Assembly: GCA_000442125.1 (NCBI GenBank)
Contig: KE546980.1
Span: forward strand, 434,001 to 498,000
Source: Opeltia flavorubescens
Lineage: Eukaryota; Ascomycota; Lecanoromycetes; Teloschistales; Teloschistaceae
Reading direction: 5' to 3'
Length of the DNA: 64,000 bases
Shown: positions 34,204 through 45,651 of the stretch, in pieces
Numbering within the stretch: position 1 is the stretch's first letter
Layout: the number at the start of each line of letters is the position of its first letter
Notes under the pieces: model-generated
What the model was told of the DNA's origin: nothing
Database searches by the model: none
What the model saw: the letters and a program-made list of their open reading frames with translations, nothing else
Position numbers and translations under genes: made by a program

Positions 34204-36108
34204 TCACTTGCCCTTCAACATCGCGTCAGCAATCTTCTCCGCAAGGGCGTATAACAGAGCCTGCGGATGCCCTGGCGGAAGGAGAGGAAACACGCTGGCG
34301 TCCACGACCCTCAATCCCCGCGTACCATATACTCGTCCAAAGTTATCGACGACGTTTCCGGGAATACCTTCAATCCCCATCCTACAGGTCCCTGAAGCAT
34401 GGGGCGCTGGGGCAAGACTGGCTTTCACAAAGTTGAGTATATCCTCATCGCTTTGAACGTTCTCTCCAGGCAATATTTCGTTTCCAATTACTACACCTTG
34501 CATCTGAGCCCAGAACTCGCGCTGACGACGGATGGCGACTATCGCAAGTTCGACATCCGCAGGGTCAGTAAGGTAACCTGGATCGATTAGAGGGAGGTCT
34601 GCTGGATTGGCGGAAGCAATGGTAACGGTACCACGCGAGAACGGAGCAGGAAGAAGAGAACCAATGGTAGCGTAGTTGTATCCATCCACTGGATCTTCTC
34701 TCTGGTAGTCTCGTTGGTACCCTAGCGCGGCATTCACTGGAAGATGCTCGAGTTCAGGCCAGTCTGTTGGAACGTGTGAATCCAGTGCATTACGGGTATA
34801 CGCGGTAAGATTCTGGCGGAAGTGGTCTGGTACTTTTTCGAAGGCTAGGAAGCCAGTCGTAGGAATAGTGAGTGGACCTGAGGCGGATTTTTCATAGTCT
34901 TCGCGGGCCTGGTCAAAGAGAGAGGCGTTGTTGAGCAGTGTGGATGCAGTGGGGACAAGAACGCGGTATTCAGTACCAAACCAAGGATGATCCTGAAGGT
35001 TGAAGCCTACACCTGGCAGATCGACACGAAGCGGGATATCGTACTTGGCAAGGGTAGCGGCAGGCCCGATACCGGATAGCATGAGAAGCTGGGGTGACTG
35101 GAAGGTGCCCGCTGAAAGAACGACTTCTTTACGGGCTTTGATGATGAAGGCCTTACCACTCGAGGAGACGGATACGCCCGTGGCTCTGTTGTGCTCGTCG
35201 AGAAGAATCTTTTCGGCAAGTGTGCGAGAGAAAACCTGAAGGCGGGCTTGCTTGGGCAAAGATTGGAGGAAGCTCGATTCCGATGATGATCGGTGTTCAT
35301 TCCCAGGATCAATAGTAAAAGGTACATAGGCATTCCCCAGAAGGCTACCTGACTGGAGGCCGTCAATGGTTGGCATACCCAGTGTCTCTGCGACTGGTTG
35401 TACCCATGTCCCGAAAGGATCGATGAATTTTCCCCAAGACACCTGGAGCGGTCCGCCAGTAGGACTCCAAGCATTAGGGTCTTGGTTGTTCGTACTGTTT
35501 GTAAAAGGAACGATGGGGGAGGTGTAGTGGACACTCTTCTTAAAGAAAGGAAGAAGATTTTCGAACTTGTAGNTGTCATCTCCGACTTTTCTAGACCAAA
35601 TGTCGAGAGATCCAGCGCTTGGTCTGATGTAATAGAGATAATTCCTCGCCGATGTACCACCGACTGTTTTCCCACGAGTGTAGTGCAATCGTCTACCGTC
35701 AAGTCCCTAGGCGTATGATCAGAACCTTGGACGTGCAAGCAAACCTATTGAAGAGACATGACATACCTTCTGAGGTTCAGTCACAAAACCCCAATCAACG
35801 GCAGGATTAATGTCTGCAGGGTCTGTTCCGGAGTTGACGGTGCAATAGCCTGGGACGACGCTGAGGTTTCCATTGTCTTGCTCGTAGAAACCACCCGCTT
35901 CGATGACTGCCACGCTGTGGGAACAGCCCTGTGCAAGTCTGGATGCTAGAGCCAGACCAGCAGTGCCAGCGCCGATGACGACGTAATCAAAAGTCTTATC
36001 CTGTTTTCCTGGATGAGCCTCAAAACTTCTCCCTGAATGACGGTGGTGCCCAACAGCTGCTGCTACGGTAGAAGCAGTTGCGGCAAGTATTGCGAATAGT
36101 CGAATCAT
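34204..36108 (-). CDS. Secreted GMC-family FAD oxidoreductase (glucose or choline dehydrogenase-like)
   Basis: Two exons, 36108-35767 and 35706-34204, give 614 residues. A signal peptide (MIRLFAILAATASTVAAAVG) is followed by the FAD dinucleotide fold (FDYVVIGAGTAGLALASRLA). After the splice come TRGKTVGGTSARNYLYY (GMC signature 1), SAGTFQSPQLLMLSGIGP (signature 2) and the C-terminal HASGTCRMG and VDASVFPLLPPGHPQALLY, which hold the two active-site histidines. Members oxidise sugars, alcohols or aryl alcohols outside the cell, passing electrons to O2 or quinones. The substrate cannot be told. One base at 35573 is N, leaving one residue unknown without disturbing the frame. Confidence 0.92.
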
Positions 36109-37456
36109 CGTTGACGGCTGATGGACTGAATCAGGCACAGAGAAAAGAACGGCTGGAATGGGTCTTCGTTGATGCTCGAGAAGCACGAAAGGAAGACCAG
36201 TGAAGCTGTAAAGGCTTAAAGGAATGGATGTTTATTTCTGGAGTTGTGGTATTCACCACCTTGGGATGAAAGATTGAATGGAAAGACTTCTGGCTATATA
36301 CGCAGAGGGGACTTGGCTGGTAAGGCAGGTACGATCTCCAATCAGCATGGTACCTCGCTGCTCGTTGGCCGATGAGGAGATGCTCTTTCGTCCCTTCCAT
36401 CTCTCGTTGTCCATTCGAAACCAGGGAGGCCCACTTGCTGTTTATTAAGGAAGGTGCGACATACAGAACCCGTCATGTGAACTCAGTCGGATGTAACCCA
36501 TCAGATCGGAGAGATCGAGATTAGAATTTAAAGCTTGACGAAGCCTTTGACAGAAGCGGGTAGATGAAGATCTCATCTCACAAATGAAAGGAGAAGGAGT
36601 GGCGATTTCAAAACCTTGAACGAAACATTGCACAAAGAGAAACTTTGTGCATGTCAGGCGCTCTCATATGTGAAGTTTGTGCATGCGATATCTCTTTGAT
36701 CTCTCGAGCGTCGGGTCACCGGAGCCTGTGCCAGAGCTTCGGACCGAGAGAATGTAGGGATCGATTATTTCAAAGGGAAAGAGTAACCCACCTCGAAACC
36801 AGGAAGTCTTACCGGAGAGCTAAGACTTCCTCTTCAGTAAGCGGCTAGTATAATTTCAAGATACCAGATGACCATATGGATTTGTGGATCTTGATACGTG
36901 TGGACTGGCAACAACTTGAAGTACTACTTTTGATTGTCAGTCCAGAGAATTTGGCGCACTCGGATTCTCGTACGGAGAGCTTAGTCCAAAGCGTATCGGA
37001 TAATATTCGCGAAGTACTTGCGAGCCAGCTTTGAAGAATTGATGAAACTAGCCCCTACTTCCGAGAGCAAAAGGGTCCTATTGACGTCGTCAAAGCATAC
37101 GTAGGACAAGATCACATGACTGAAGGCAATACCTTGTCGAAAACATCGAAATCCCTTTCTCAACTTTCCTAGGTTCGGTATCAGTATTTGAATACCTTTG
37201 TTCCGTAATAGCCCGTTTACACAAGGTGAGTGTACAGAAACAGTTGATTACATTGGCCACTGGTCTGGTAAAGCAGGATCATTTCTACTCTTCAATTACC
37301 TCGTTGTCCATGTCTCAATTCGCCCTAAACGTACCTAAGCCGTGATAACATCATGTACCAAGGCTCCTCTCTGCCTGTATTGATGGTCAGTTCTTCCCTC
37401 TCCCCTTGCTCGTCGTGACAAATACTAATACGGTTGTCAGCATGACACGTATAATG
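36109..37456. other. Intergenic region of about 1.35 kb
   Basis: The left part is the promoter of the GMC oxidoreductase gene, with a TATATA-like element near 36294. Short frames at 36645-36848 and 36981-37163 are not supported. No repeat seen. Confidence 0.4.
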
Positions 37457-38025
37457 TTATCCATTCAATACTAACTCCTCTATTTCTTTCCCACAATGAT
37501 CTTTGACGAAGGTGATCACAACATGTCGACCGGGACGAAAGAGCGAGTTCATCTTGACTTGGACTTCATCCACCCTTGCTGGGATGTAATGGTTCAAGAT
37601 AGCCTCGACCAACATCTCCATCTGTTTATCGGAGCGCTTAATCATTTCTCGTAAAAATGAAATCGTCGGCGGCAATTCTTTCATCAGGCTATGTATATTG
37701 TTGTAGAAAACCTGGACATTCTTCCTGTCATCCTCATGAAAAGATATAATCCGGCGAAGTTGCATTAGACGACTTTGAAGCAAGTTGAGTAGGTCCATGC
37801 AACGCTCTTGATGCAAACGTCCACGACGGCTTATTTCGTTGAGTTGGTTTTGATGAGTGACATTCAAGTCATAGCCAAGGTCTTTGAGGAATCGTTTCTT
37901 GTTTGATTTCAGTCTCCGGGAATCACTCCTTTTTAGTATCTGATGTTCACCTTGGTAAAGTCACACTTGTATGTTCTACCGCCTACCTCAACTTGATTGT
38001 TTCTGATTCTCCTCGTTGTTGCCAT
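37457..38025 (-). CDS. Helical orphan protein, 173 residues
   Basis: Two exons, 38025-37987 and 37939-37457, join in phase 0 across a 47-base intron (donor GTAGGC, acceptor CATCAG) and give a proper ATG start (MATTRRIRNNQVE). The frame is open on both sides of the junction. The protein is basic at the start (RRLKSNKKRFLKD), then strongly helical with leucine repeats (RCMDLLNLLQSRLMQLRRII, FYNNIHSLMKELPPTISFL) and a C-terminal VQVKMNSLFRPGRHVVITF. I recognise no family; the length and helix pattern recall the N-terminal bundles of fungal NLR-like or heterokaryon proteins, but no such signature is present. It points away from the secreted orphan gene starting at 38813. Confidence 0.5.
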
Positions 38026-38812
38026 TCCTTTGCACTGATTTTAAATATGCACCTTCTTAGAAACAGGCGGACCTGCGAAATATGCCGAGCAAGCAAGGCA
38101 TATGAAGAACGGTGAAAGGAAAGCATGACGTAAGATAAAATTAATCTGTTGATATGGAAAGTGAATGGAAGAAAGCAGTCAGAAGAGGACCTATCCGGAG
38201 TTCATCACGAAGCTGAAAAATGGAAAATGCGCAATGAAATGAAGGTCCCCCAATCTACGAGTATTTTGCATCTAATCAGCAACGTGAAATAGATCAAATG
38301 ATGAAAATGATACAATATGGACGTGGAACACCGCCACCAATGTACATCTTTCAAAAGGTCATTCCTTGCAAGGGCCCTGGATGGTGTCTTACACGTTTCA
38401 ACTCGGCTCCGAGCGTCCCGTGGTCACGAGAGGTAATGATTAAAGGTAGAAAAATGGATGAAAACCACCAATCGGTGCGAAGAGATTCCGGATATGGTGG
38501 TAGTGACAGAACCAGTTCGGCAGCTGCATCAAGGCCGATGACGAACCATGTCCGTGGAACTCCTCCCACATTACCCCCATACGATCTACCTTGTCAACCC
38601 AGCTGCTGATCGGTGACAAGAATACCATACGGAAGTTTTCTGCGTGAAACCAATGCACGACCGTTCCCTTCGCCTGTGCGCGTATACGCTTCTTCGCATT
38701 GCAAACGACCATCCGCCACCCAGCCGTACATCCGGCGATATTTCAAAAATATGCTCGCAACGCTCATGGCTACTACAGGTCTCAGGAAATTTATGTTGTT
38801 TGAATAGAAACG
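38026..38812. other. Divergent intergenic region between two orphan genes
   Basis: The 787 bases separate the helical orphan (minus) and a secreted orphan (plus), so both promoters should lie here. Frames within 38298-38894 on both strands overlap each other and have no features. Confidence 0.4.
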
Positions 38813-39880
38813 ATGGGATACGGTCGGAAAACGAAGGGGATTTTCCAAACATTTTACCTTCTATGCTGTCTGTTGGCGATACCTCAATGCGCAACAGCTT
38901 CGAGCCATGTGAGCCGTCTTCTCAGGCCTAGGTAAGAAAGATTGAAAAATTTCGTCGAACCTAATCCGCTGACGTTGGTCTCCAGAGTGCCGGGCGAAAT
39001 TCCCGTCAATCGTCGCGAACCACCAATTCCTCCTATAGACGGATTCGAAATTTCCTTTCAATTCGACCATAAAATCAAGCTGGGTGTCATTGATGTCTAC
39101 CAGACCGCCATTCAAATGATGTACGACCTCGCACAGCGGCCGTACACTCAGACCGTACAGGCGGTAGACTCCAAACAATTTGCAAACTATGACGTTCTCA
39201 TGTTATTCATCAATACCCAGGCGGCAGCAGCCCGTGACCAGCTCCAAGCCAGGCATTGCGTCAGTGCGCTGTGGCGTGCGATACAAATGATGACCGACGG
39301 CGTACTGTTTTGCCAAAACCGCGCTTTCTTGTCGGTGCGGCAGACGCATATCGGAGGCTTGTCCATTATGCCCATAGGGCCGGATGTTACCAGTACGAAC
39401 AACTCAAGTGCTAACTCGACAGAAGAAGATGTCGAATTGGCCATGAACAGCTCTTCCGATAACGGAGTCTCAGACTGGAGTCGCGGGCAAGTCAAGGATG
39501 CAGATAATCCACAAATAACCATCGATTACCAATTTCTAGGCAAGACGATCAACCAGAAAGAGGTTTCTCTGGCTGTCTTAGAAGCGTTGACGGCGGCTGC
39601 GCCTTACCCCAAATTTTCTGGGTGTGAGGAGATCGCAGTGTCGAGCCCTGATGGAGGATGCGCGGTCGTGATCGAGGGCATCCCCAGCCAGCACCACTTC
39701 ACATATCAATGGGCGACGAGGGCATTGAAAATTCTGTACCAGACAATCGTGGTGCCGCAGAAAAGGTTTGGCGATGTGAAGCTAGATATCAGGTACAGGG
39801 GGGAAATCTTTGGACAGCTAAGGATGCTGAAAACCATGGGCGGGAAGAACAGTACTGAGCTTGTAGCAAATGTGCGATAG
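38813..39880 (+). CDS. Secreted orphan protein, 337 residues
   Basis: Two exons, 38813-38931 and 38986-39880, join in phase (donor GTAAGA, branch GCTGAC, acceptor CTCCAG). This splice replaces a non-ATG start and creates a signal peptide with basic start and hydrophobic core (MGYGRKTKGIFQTFYLLCCL). The mature protein has a proline-rich entry (RREPPIPPIDGFEISFQFD), then repeated amphipathic helices (DVYQTAIQMMYDLAQRPYTQ, RHCVSALWRAIQMMTDG), an Asn/Ser-rich segment with N-glycosylation sites (TNNSSANSTEEDVE) and a basic C-terminal domain (LDIRYRGEIFGQLRMLKTM). I know no matching family. Size and secretion would fit an effector-like or surface protein; this is inference. Confidence 0.62.
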
Positions 39881-40311
39881 TCTTCCCTACATATCACAAC
39901 CTAAGTTGATTTTTCTTCAAACAATGAATTAAGAGCGAAAATAGAGAGGACGGCGCACGAGGCAAAATGGCTGTATGAAAGAAGATTGCCAATTTGCCAT
40001 GTTTGAGATGATGCTAATATGTCGAATCATGCATTTCCAGAAGGTAGTAGTAGAATATTCAAGACTTATCTTACAGTTTTGTAGCATTAAAGTTACGAGG
40101 GAAGTTCTCCATTGCAAGCATTTGGCAATCACAAGCTAGGCTTTCTTGGGCAAGGGCCAAGGCAAAGGGATCTCAGTAGCTCGCCTTGTAAACCTACGCA
40201 TGTCACTGGGTTCATATACTATAGGTGGGAGACTTTTTCAACAGCAGTTGAATTGAGATGGTACCTTCAATCTTCCAGTCTCCGATATGATACTTCTCCA
40301 GGTCCGCCGCA
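39881..40311. other. Intergenic region
   Basis: Separates two plus-strand genes; AT-rich near 39900-40090. Likely 3' UTR of the orphan and promoter of MTG1. Confidence 0.4.
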
Positions 40312-41396
40312 ATGGCGACATTTGTACCTCGAAAGGTTTTCCCGACCCTCAATTCCCTTCCCCGATCATACTTCTTGGGTCACCACAAAGCCGGCCTGGA
40401 CAAAATGAAAACAATGCTTTCTCACACCGACCTTATCATCGAATGTCGAGACTATCGTACACCCTTGACCTCCCGAAATCCGCTATTTGAGGAAAATTTG
40501 GCTGGTAGAGAGAGGTTGATAGTCTACACCAAGCAAGATCTGGGGAGTGATGGCAAGAACAAAGACAAAACAGTGCGGAACTCCTTCGTATAGACGGGGT
40601 TCTGAACTAACAGATATACTACAAGTAGCGAGAACGCCTCATCCAAGACTTCCAGCGTCCCTCTGCTGTCCTCTTCTCGGATTACAAAGATAAATCCTCT
40701 ATCCGCAAGATTCTCGAGTTCGCACGCACACACGCCGCTGCTGCAGACTCCCTGACCGGATCTCGCATGATGGTAGTTGGAATGCCCAACGTGGGTAAAT
40801 CTTCCCTACTTAATGCTCTACGCGGCGTTGGCGTCCACAAAGGCAAGGCCGCCCATACGGGTGCTCAGCCTGGCGTGACGAGAAAAGTCGGAACGACAGT
40901 CAAGATCATCGAAGGTGAAGAGAGTGGCGAAGGTGTATATTTGATGGACACTCCGGGGGTCTTCATACCATACGTTCCGAACGCAGAGGCTATGCTCAAG
41001 CTTGCGCTTTGCGGTAGCGTCAAGGATACGATTATTGCACCGACGACTTTGGCTGACTACCTGCTCTATCATCTCAACCTTTACGACCCGTTCGTCTACC
41101 GAGAGTATGAGCCGCCGACGAATGACATCGCACAGCTCCTAGATAGCCTTGCTCGCAAGACGGGACGGCTACAGAAAGGAGGTACGCCAGATCTCGAAGC
41201 GTCTGCGCTCTGGCTGATACAAAGATGGAGGAACGGACATCTTGGACGTTTTGTACTGGACGATGTTACCCCTGCAACTCTCGATGCTGAGAAGAGAGCA
41301 GATGAAAGTGTGAGCATTAGTCTGAGCCAAGGGCGAAAGATGATGAAAGAATTGAGGAGGCAAAAAGCGAGACAGAAGCACTTAGATACCCATTGA
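40312..41396 (+). CDS. MTG1: Mitochondrial ribosome-assembly GTPase MTG1
   Basis: Two exons, 40312-40572 and 40629-41396, give 342 residues. It is a circularly permuted GTPase: G4 comes first (VYTKQDL, about residue 73), G1 later (GMPNVGKSSLLNALRG), then the G2 threonine (AQPGVTRKV) and G3 (LMDTPGVF). The N-terminus is the family signature LPRSYFLGHHKAGLDKMKTM, followed by IIECRDYRTPLTSRNPLFEE. The basic C-terminal helix (GRKMMKELRRQKARQKH) suits rRNA contact. Mtg1 acts on the mitochondrial large ribosomal subunit at the inner membrane. Its gene converges with ISY1, with only 56 bases between stop codons. Confidence 0.93.
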
Positions 41397-41452
41397 ACCA
41401 ATTGACTCCATTTCTGATAACCCATGGTATCCCGATTTCTGCTATAAAGTAA

Positions 41453-42240
41453 TCATCCTAGCTTATCCAGTAACGTTCTCCTCCTCCTATCGACCAACTC
41501 CTCCTGCACATCATCCAAAGTCGGTAACCTCCACCCCACCCCATCCCCTCCATCCCCAGGCAAAGGCTCCCAATCCTTCTCGACCTCCCCATCCCCCTTC
41601 TCCATCAACGCCCCCCTCGCCTCCTCCTCCTTCCCCCTCTCATACTCCAACAAACCCCCATCCTCCTCATCGAGATTATACCCATAATACCCCGCATCAA
41701 CCTTCATCCTCAAATCCCCCCTCGTCTCCAACCCTTTCTCCTCCTTCGGCTTCTTAACCTCAAACATCTCCTTCACACCCGGCAACTCCCTCGCCCTCCC
41801 AAAATACCTATACCCCTTCCCGCCCCCCGGAATCTCCTTCCCCTCCTCATCATACACCCTGCCCCCACGCATATAATTCGGCCCTCCCATCCCCCTAATC
41901 TGCACCTCCCACATATGTTTCTCCCGCATCAATTTATTAATCTCATCATTCAGGTCGCGGATCTGGTAGTCCGAAAGCGAGGATTCTTGGATCTTGGATA
42001 CTTTTCGCGAGATCTCTTTTAGGACTTGGCCGCGCCATTTTTCGCAGGCGGGGATGGAGGTTATGGTTGTGATGGCGCGGGGGCGGCGGGTTCGGCCCAG
42101 GTCGAGGATTCCGAGGTCGGCGGCTTGGGCGGCGCGGAAGCGGAAGAGCATCGATTGGGCTTTTTCGCTGTTGCGGGCCTGGGAGGGGGTGGTGGGTTAG
42201 CTTGAGGTGGAAACGAGGGGGGGGAAGGGTAGATTACCAT
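41453..42240 (-). CDS. ISY1: Pre-mRNA splicing factor ISY1
   Basis: The coding part of exon 1 is only the ATG (42240-42238); exon 2 is 42178-41453. The product has 242 residues and starts MARNSEKAQSMLFRFRAAQA, the standard ISY1 opening. Further conserved parts are CEKWRGQVLKEISRKVSKIQ, LNDEINKLMREKHMWEVQI, LGGP-like MGGPNYMRG and the tail EELVDRRRRTLLDKLG. ISY1 belongs to the NTC/Prp19-associated complex and modulates the first catalytic step and its fidelity. The splice between start codon and second codon is required for the family N-terminus. The 3' half of the gene is almost free of C in the sense strand. Confidence 0.95.
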
Positions 42241-42467
42241 GATTGCGGTTGGGAGGTATAGTACGAGGTAAAGGGTTTGAGTCAGCTGAAGCAAATGGTT
42301 ATTCTTTGGTTCACGGAGTGAGAGTCGTCAATACATTAAAGCAAAGTAGATTGGCTCGATGATTGGTTGAGGATTGACAATACCGCTAACAATACGCTAG
42401 TCTAAAAGGTTTGCAGAGGTATCAAGTGTTTCCTCCACTTGTGAATGTATTTAATGCTGCTTCGATC

Positions 42468-43259
42468 TTACATGTCCGCAACATTTGTCAATTCGACTTC
42501 ACGTCTAATGTAATCTTCAGGCTCATCATCATCCGGCGTACCGCTCATCACTTCAATGATTGTTAGGTGCCTTTTCCGACTAATTGCTTCCAGTAGCGGA
42601 ACCATTCTGTCCGCCAGTTGTTTCTTTCCATTCACCGTTGTACCACGGTTCCTGAATTCCCCTTGTTCTTCGTCCCATCGCGGGAACAGAACCTTGTGAT
42701 GGTTGATTCGAGAGTGCATCTTCTCAACGACGAGTGTTAGCCGTTTGGTCTGCAGGCGCGTCTCGTCGATGCTTTCTTCGGCCAGCAGTCGCAATAGTTC
42801 CAGAACCAGACCACAAGTATACATGGCATAATCGCCCGACTTGAACCGACACCAGATTGAGTCAGCTGAGATGGTTATCTCAATGTTCGCTAGCCGTTGA
42901 AAGCAATGTGCACATATGAGCCCTTCGCATTCGTAGTAATCTGGAAAATCGTCCGGGCCACGTCGAAGCAGCGACCGTGCTTGTCTGCGACCGTTGTGGA
43001 CCTGTCTGGACAAGAGGTTTACCTGAAACTTGTTCCTTCCATATAGGACAGGTGTGGCTTCAGTATTGATTTGCTTGTTTGTGTACAGAATATTGGGGTA
43101 AAGCAGTAAACGGCCTCTTCCTCCAAATCTATCTTCGTACAGTCTATGATTTTGTTTTGGTCTGATGACTAGTAACTTGTCATAGATGAGCTGACGAAGT
43201 TCGAACGGTAGACGAAGAAAAGGGGAACGGTTATGTTCCTCGGTTTGGCAGGAAGCCAT
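42468..43259 (-). CDS. DUF7730-type protein (fungal F-box-like family)
   Basis: A single exon of 263 residues from the ATG at 43259. The opening FLRLPFELRQLIYDKLL is the F-box-like helix that starts members of this large fungal family, followed by PNILYTNKQINTEATPVLYG, the classic LRTCRQIYxEAxxxLY-like motif of DUF7730 and relatives. The rest is a mixed alpha/beta domain with RLANIEITISADSIW and TKRLTLVVEKMHSRI. The family is expanded in Pezizomycotina and its function is unknown; a substrate-adaptor role for SCF ligases is only a guess. No secretion signal. Confidence 0.75.
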   Translation of the reverse strand: MASCQTEEHNRSPFLRLPFELRQLIYDKLLVIRPKQNHRLYEDRFGGRGRLLLYPNILYTNKQINTEATPVLYGRNKFQVNLLSRQVHNGRRQARSLLRRGPDDFPDYYECEGLICAHCFQRLANIEITISADSIWCRFKSGDYAMYTCGLVLELLRLLAEESIDETRLQTKRLTLVVEKMHSRINHHKVLFPRWDEEQGEFRNRGTTVNGKKQLADRMVPLLEAISRKRHLTIIEVMSGTPDDDEPEDYIRREVELTNVADM

Positions 43260-43678
43260 GTTTGATGATCTTCTATAAAGAAATAATACCTATGTAGCAG
43301 GCACAACTTTAGTAGTACGGGTCTTACGTTAAGTCCTGTCTCAGGCAAGCAAACTCGGCCCAAGAATGACGCCGAGGATAACGACGGTCCACTTGTGATC
43401 AAAGTTTCCCGGTGTTTCCAGTGCATTAGATTGCTATCACACGTTTTTAGCATAAGCTTGTGAGAGGCTGTTCAGACTGAAAACTCTCTTGGCAGTGAAA
43501 TCATCTGGCAGGCGCAGCCCGCCATGGCAACGACAACGTCTTGTCGACTCCTTGGCTGGCATCTTGGCCATGGATCACTGTAGCAGACTTTCTTAAGATA
43601 AAAAGCATACGACGCCTCAATAAATGTACATCATTGAACCAGCTGGAATTGGTAACAATGTATAGATGAACCACCACC
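43260..43678. other. Divergent promoter region
   Basis: Between the DUF7730 gene (minus) and the anion transporter gene (plus). No coding signal is seen in the 419 bases. Confidence 0.4.
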
Positions 43679-45566
43679 ATGCAACTCCCCCTCACCCTCC
43701 AACCCGGTCGTCTCCTTCGACAAGATATTAGAAATCTCCGCCAGCGCTACGTTTCCGATTGGACCATCTTCAATCAACTTATTGTTGCAAGTGCCGTATA
43801 CGTTTACTTTACCAATCTCCTACCTGGGATCACTTTTGCTAGTGATCTTTACGTGCTCACGGAAGGGCAATGGGGGACTATTGAGGTGGTGTTTAGTACG
43901 GGGTTGTGTGGTGTGATTTTTGCTCTGTAGGTCTAGTTTCTTTGGAGAATGAGTGAAGCACCTCTGTTCTTGATCTCATATCTTTGCAAAACCATCAATG
44001 AGGCTGCGTAGACACCTGTTTGGTTTGACCACTGACGAAAAGGTCTAAAGACTATCGAGCCAACCGTTGACTATACTCGGTGTCACTGGACCTTTTTCTG
44101 TGCTGGCTGAGAACATCTACTCGTTGTGTATTGGCTCATTTGATGTATGCTGTCGCCCTTCATCATTGCGTTGCCGGCGTAGCTTACGCGTGTTTCGAAG
44201 ATTCCATTCCTCCCCTTTATGGCATGGTCACTCATCCACGCCGGATGGATGCACTTCATCCTCGCAATCATCAATGCCCACGATTGGACGATGCGATACG
44301 TGACCACCTTCTCCACCGAAGTATTTTCTCTGCTCAACAGTATCATCTACTTCCACAAAGCAGTTCAAGAGCTTCAACGAGCCCATGATCACCTCTCCTT
44401 TGCTGCCTTCCTCTACGCCGTAATCGGCGCCATTGGCACCTTCCTTGTAGCCATATTTCTGGCTTCCGCGGAAAAGTGGCGACCACTCTTCCATCGATAT
44501 GTACGTATGGGTCTTGCCGAGTACGCAGCAGCCATCAGTATCATCATCTTCATCGGTATGCCCCATGTCGGCGAGTTGGCTTCGCTCGACAGGTCAACTC
44601 TCCACGTCAGCACTTCTTTCAAGCCAAGTCATCCAGAGCGGTCAAAGTTCTTTGTCGGATTCTGGCATCTATCGGTCGAATGGATCTTTGCGGCCATCAT
44701 ACCTGGTTTCATCATCACTGTTCTCTTCTTCTTCGACCACGAGGTCAGCAGTATTATCTGCACTATTGACCGGTACGGGACAAAGAAACCTGGTGGTTTC
44801 GCTTGGGATATCATCCTTCTAGGCACCACGACCGCTCTCTGTGGTATTCTAGGTATACCCCCTGCAAACGGTCTGCTACCCCAAGCGCCATTACATTCTG
44901 AAAGCTTGATGCACACCGAGAAGGAGGAGATCCTCATCTCGGTCGATGGTGAAGAGAAGGTCGAGCATCGAGATGTAAGGCGGGTATATGAACAGCGATG
45001 GAGTGCTTTCTTGCATGCTGGTGCGATACTCATCTTCGTCAGCCCACCATTTCAGCATGTCCTTGGCTTGACACCAACCAGTGTCCTGGCGGGCCTGTTC
45101 ATGTTTATGGGAGAACAGAGCCTTTCGGTAAAGTAAGCGGCCATTTCGAATTTTAGTGGCGCCTCCAGACGTTGGCTGACATGGAGCAAGTCCAATCCTA
45201 TACCGTTTCTTTCATATCCTCACGCCGCCTTCGGAGCTTCCCGTATTACCTCACGATGTCAAAGGCTACCGAGGCGTCCATAGCTATACCATCGTCCAGA
45301 TCGTCGTCACTGTTGTAATATTCATTATCACCCTGACGAAGGCAGCACCTGCCTTTCCAGTCTTGATCATAATCCTGGTCCCGATCCGGCTTCTTCTAAT
45401 GAATAAGCTTTGGAACCGGGAAACACTTCGATTTGTGGACGCTTGGGCCTGCAGGAAAGGTACTCCTGAAGATGATAGAGATCTGCTGGCGGGTGAGGTA
45501 AGTGAGAAAGATACAAGCCCAACAGCCCGAGACATAGAACTCCAAACCGCCGCCAGCCAAGCTTGA
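43679..45566 (+). CDS. BOR1: BOR1-type borate/bicarbonate transporter (SLC4 family)
   Basis: Exons 43679-43926, 44051-44144, 44183-45132 and 45191-45566 join in phase to 555 residues. The N-terminus reads RLLRQDIRNLRQRYVSDWTI, then transmembrane segments. Family hallmarks: SSQPLTILGVTGPFSVLAEN across exon 2, FMAWSLIHAGWMHFILAI, WIFAAIIPGFIITVLFFFDH, GGFAWDIILLGTTTALCGIL with GIPPANGLLPQAPLHSESL, and NPILYRFFHILTPPSELPVL. These match the HCO3- transporter family and yeast Bor1, a plasma-membrane borate exporter. There are about 11-12 hydrophobic helices and a hydrophilic acidic tail. The intron at 45133 uses the second of two overlapping GT sites; only that choice keeps NPILYRF. Substrate is inferred from homology. 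Confidence 0.9.
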
Positions 45567-45651
45567 ACCTGCCATGGTTGTTTCTCGAAGAACGTGCGGT
45601 CGTACACTCGACTAATGTAAATCAAAGATTCGAAACACGGATCGTCCAAGA

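Noticed and set aside
38298-38894. Several overlapping frames between the two orphan genes
   Set aside because: They conflict with one another and carry no motif; this interval is better read as a shared promoter.
44083-45033. Minus-strand frames of 69-134 codons within the transporter gene
   Set aside because: Shadows of the BOR1-type coding exon.
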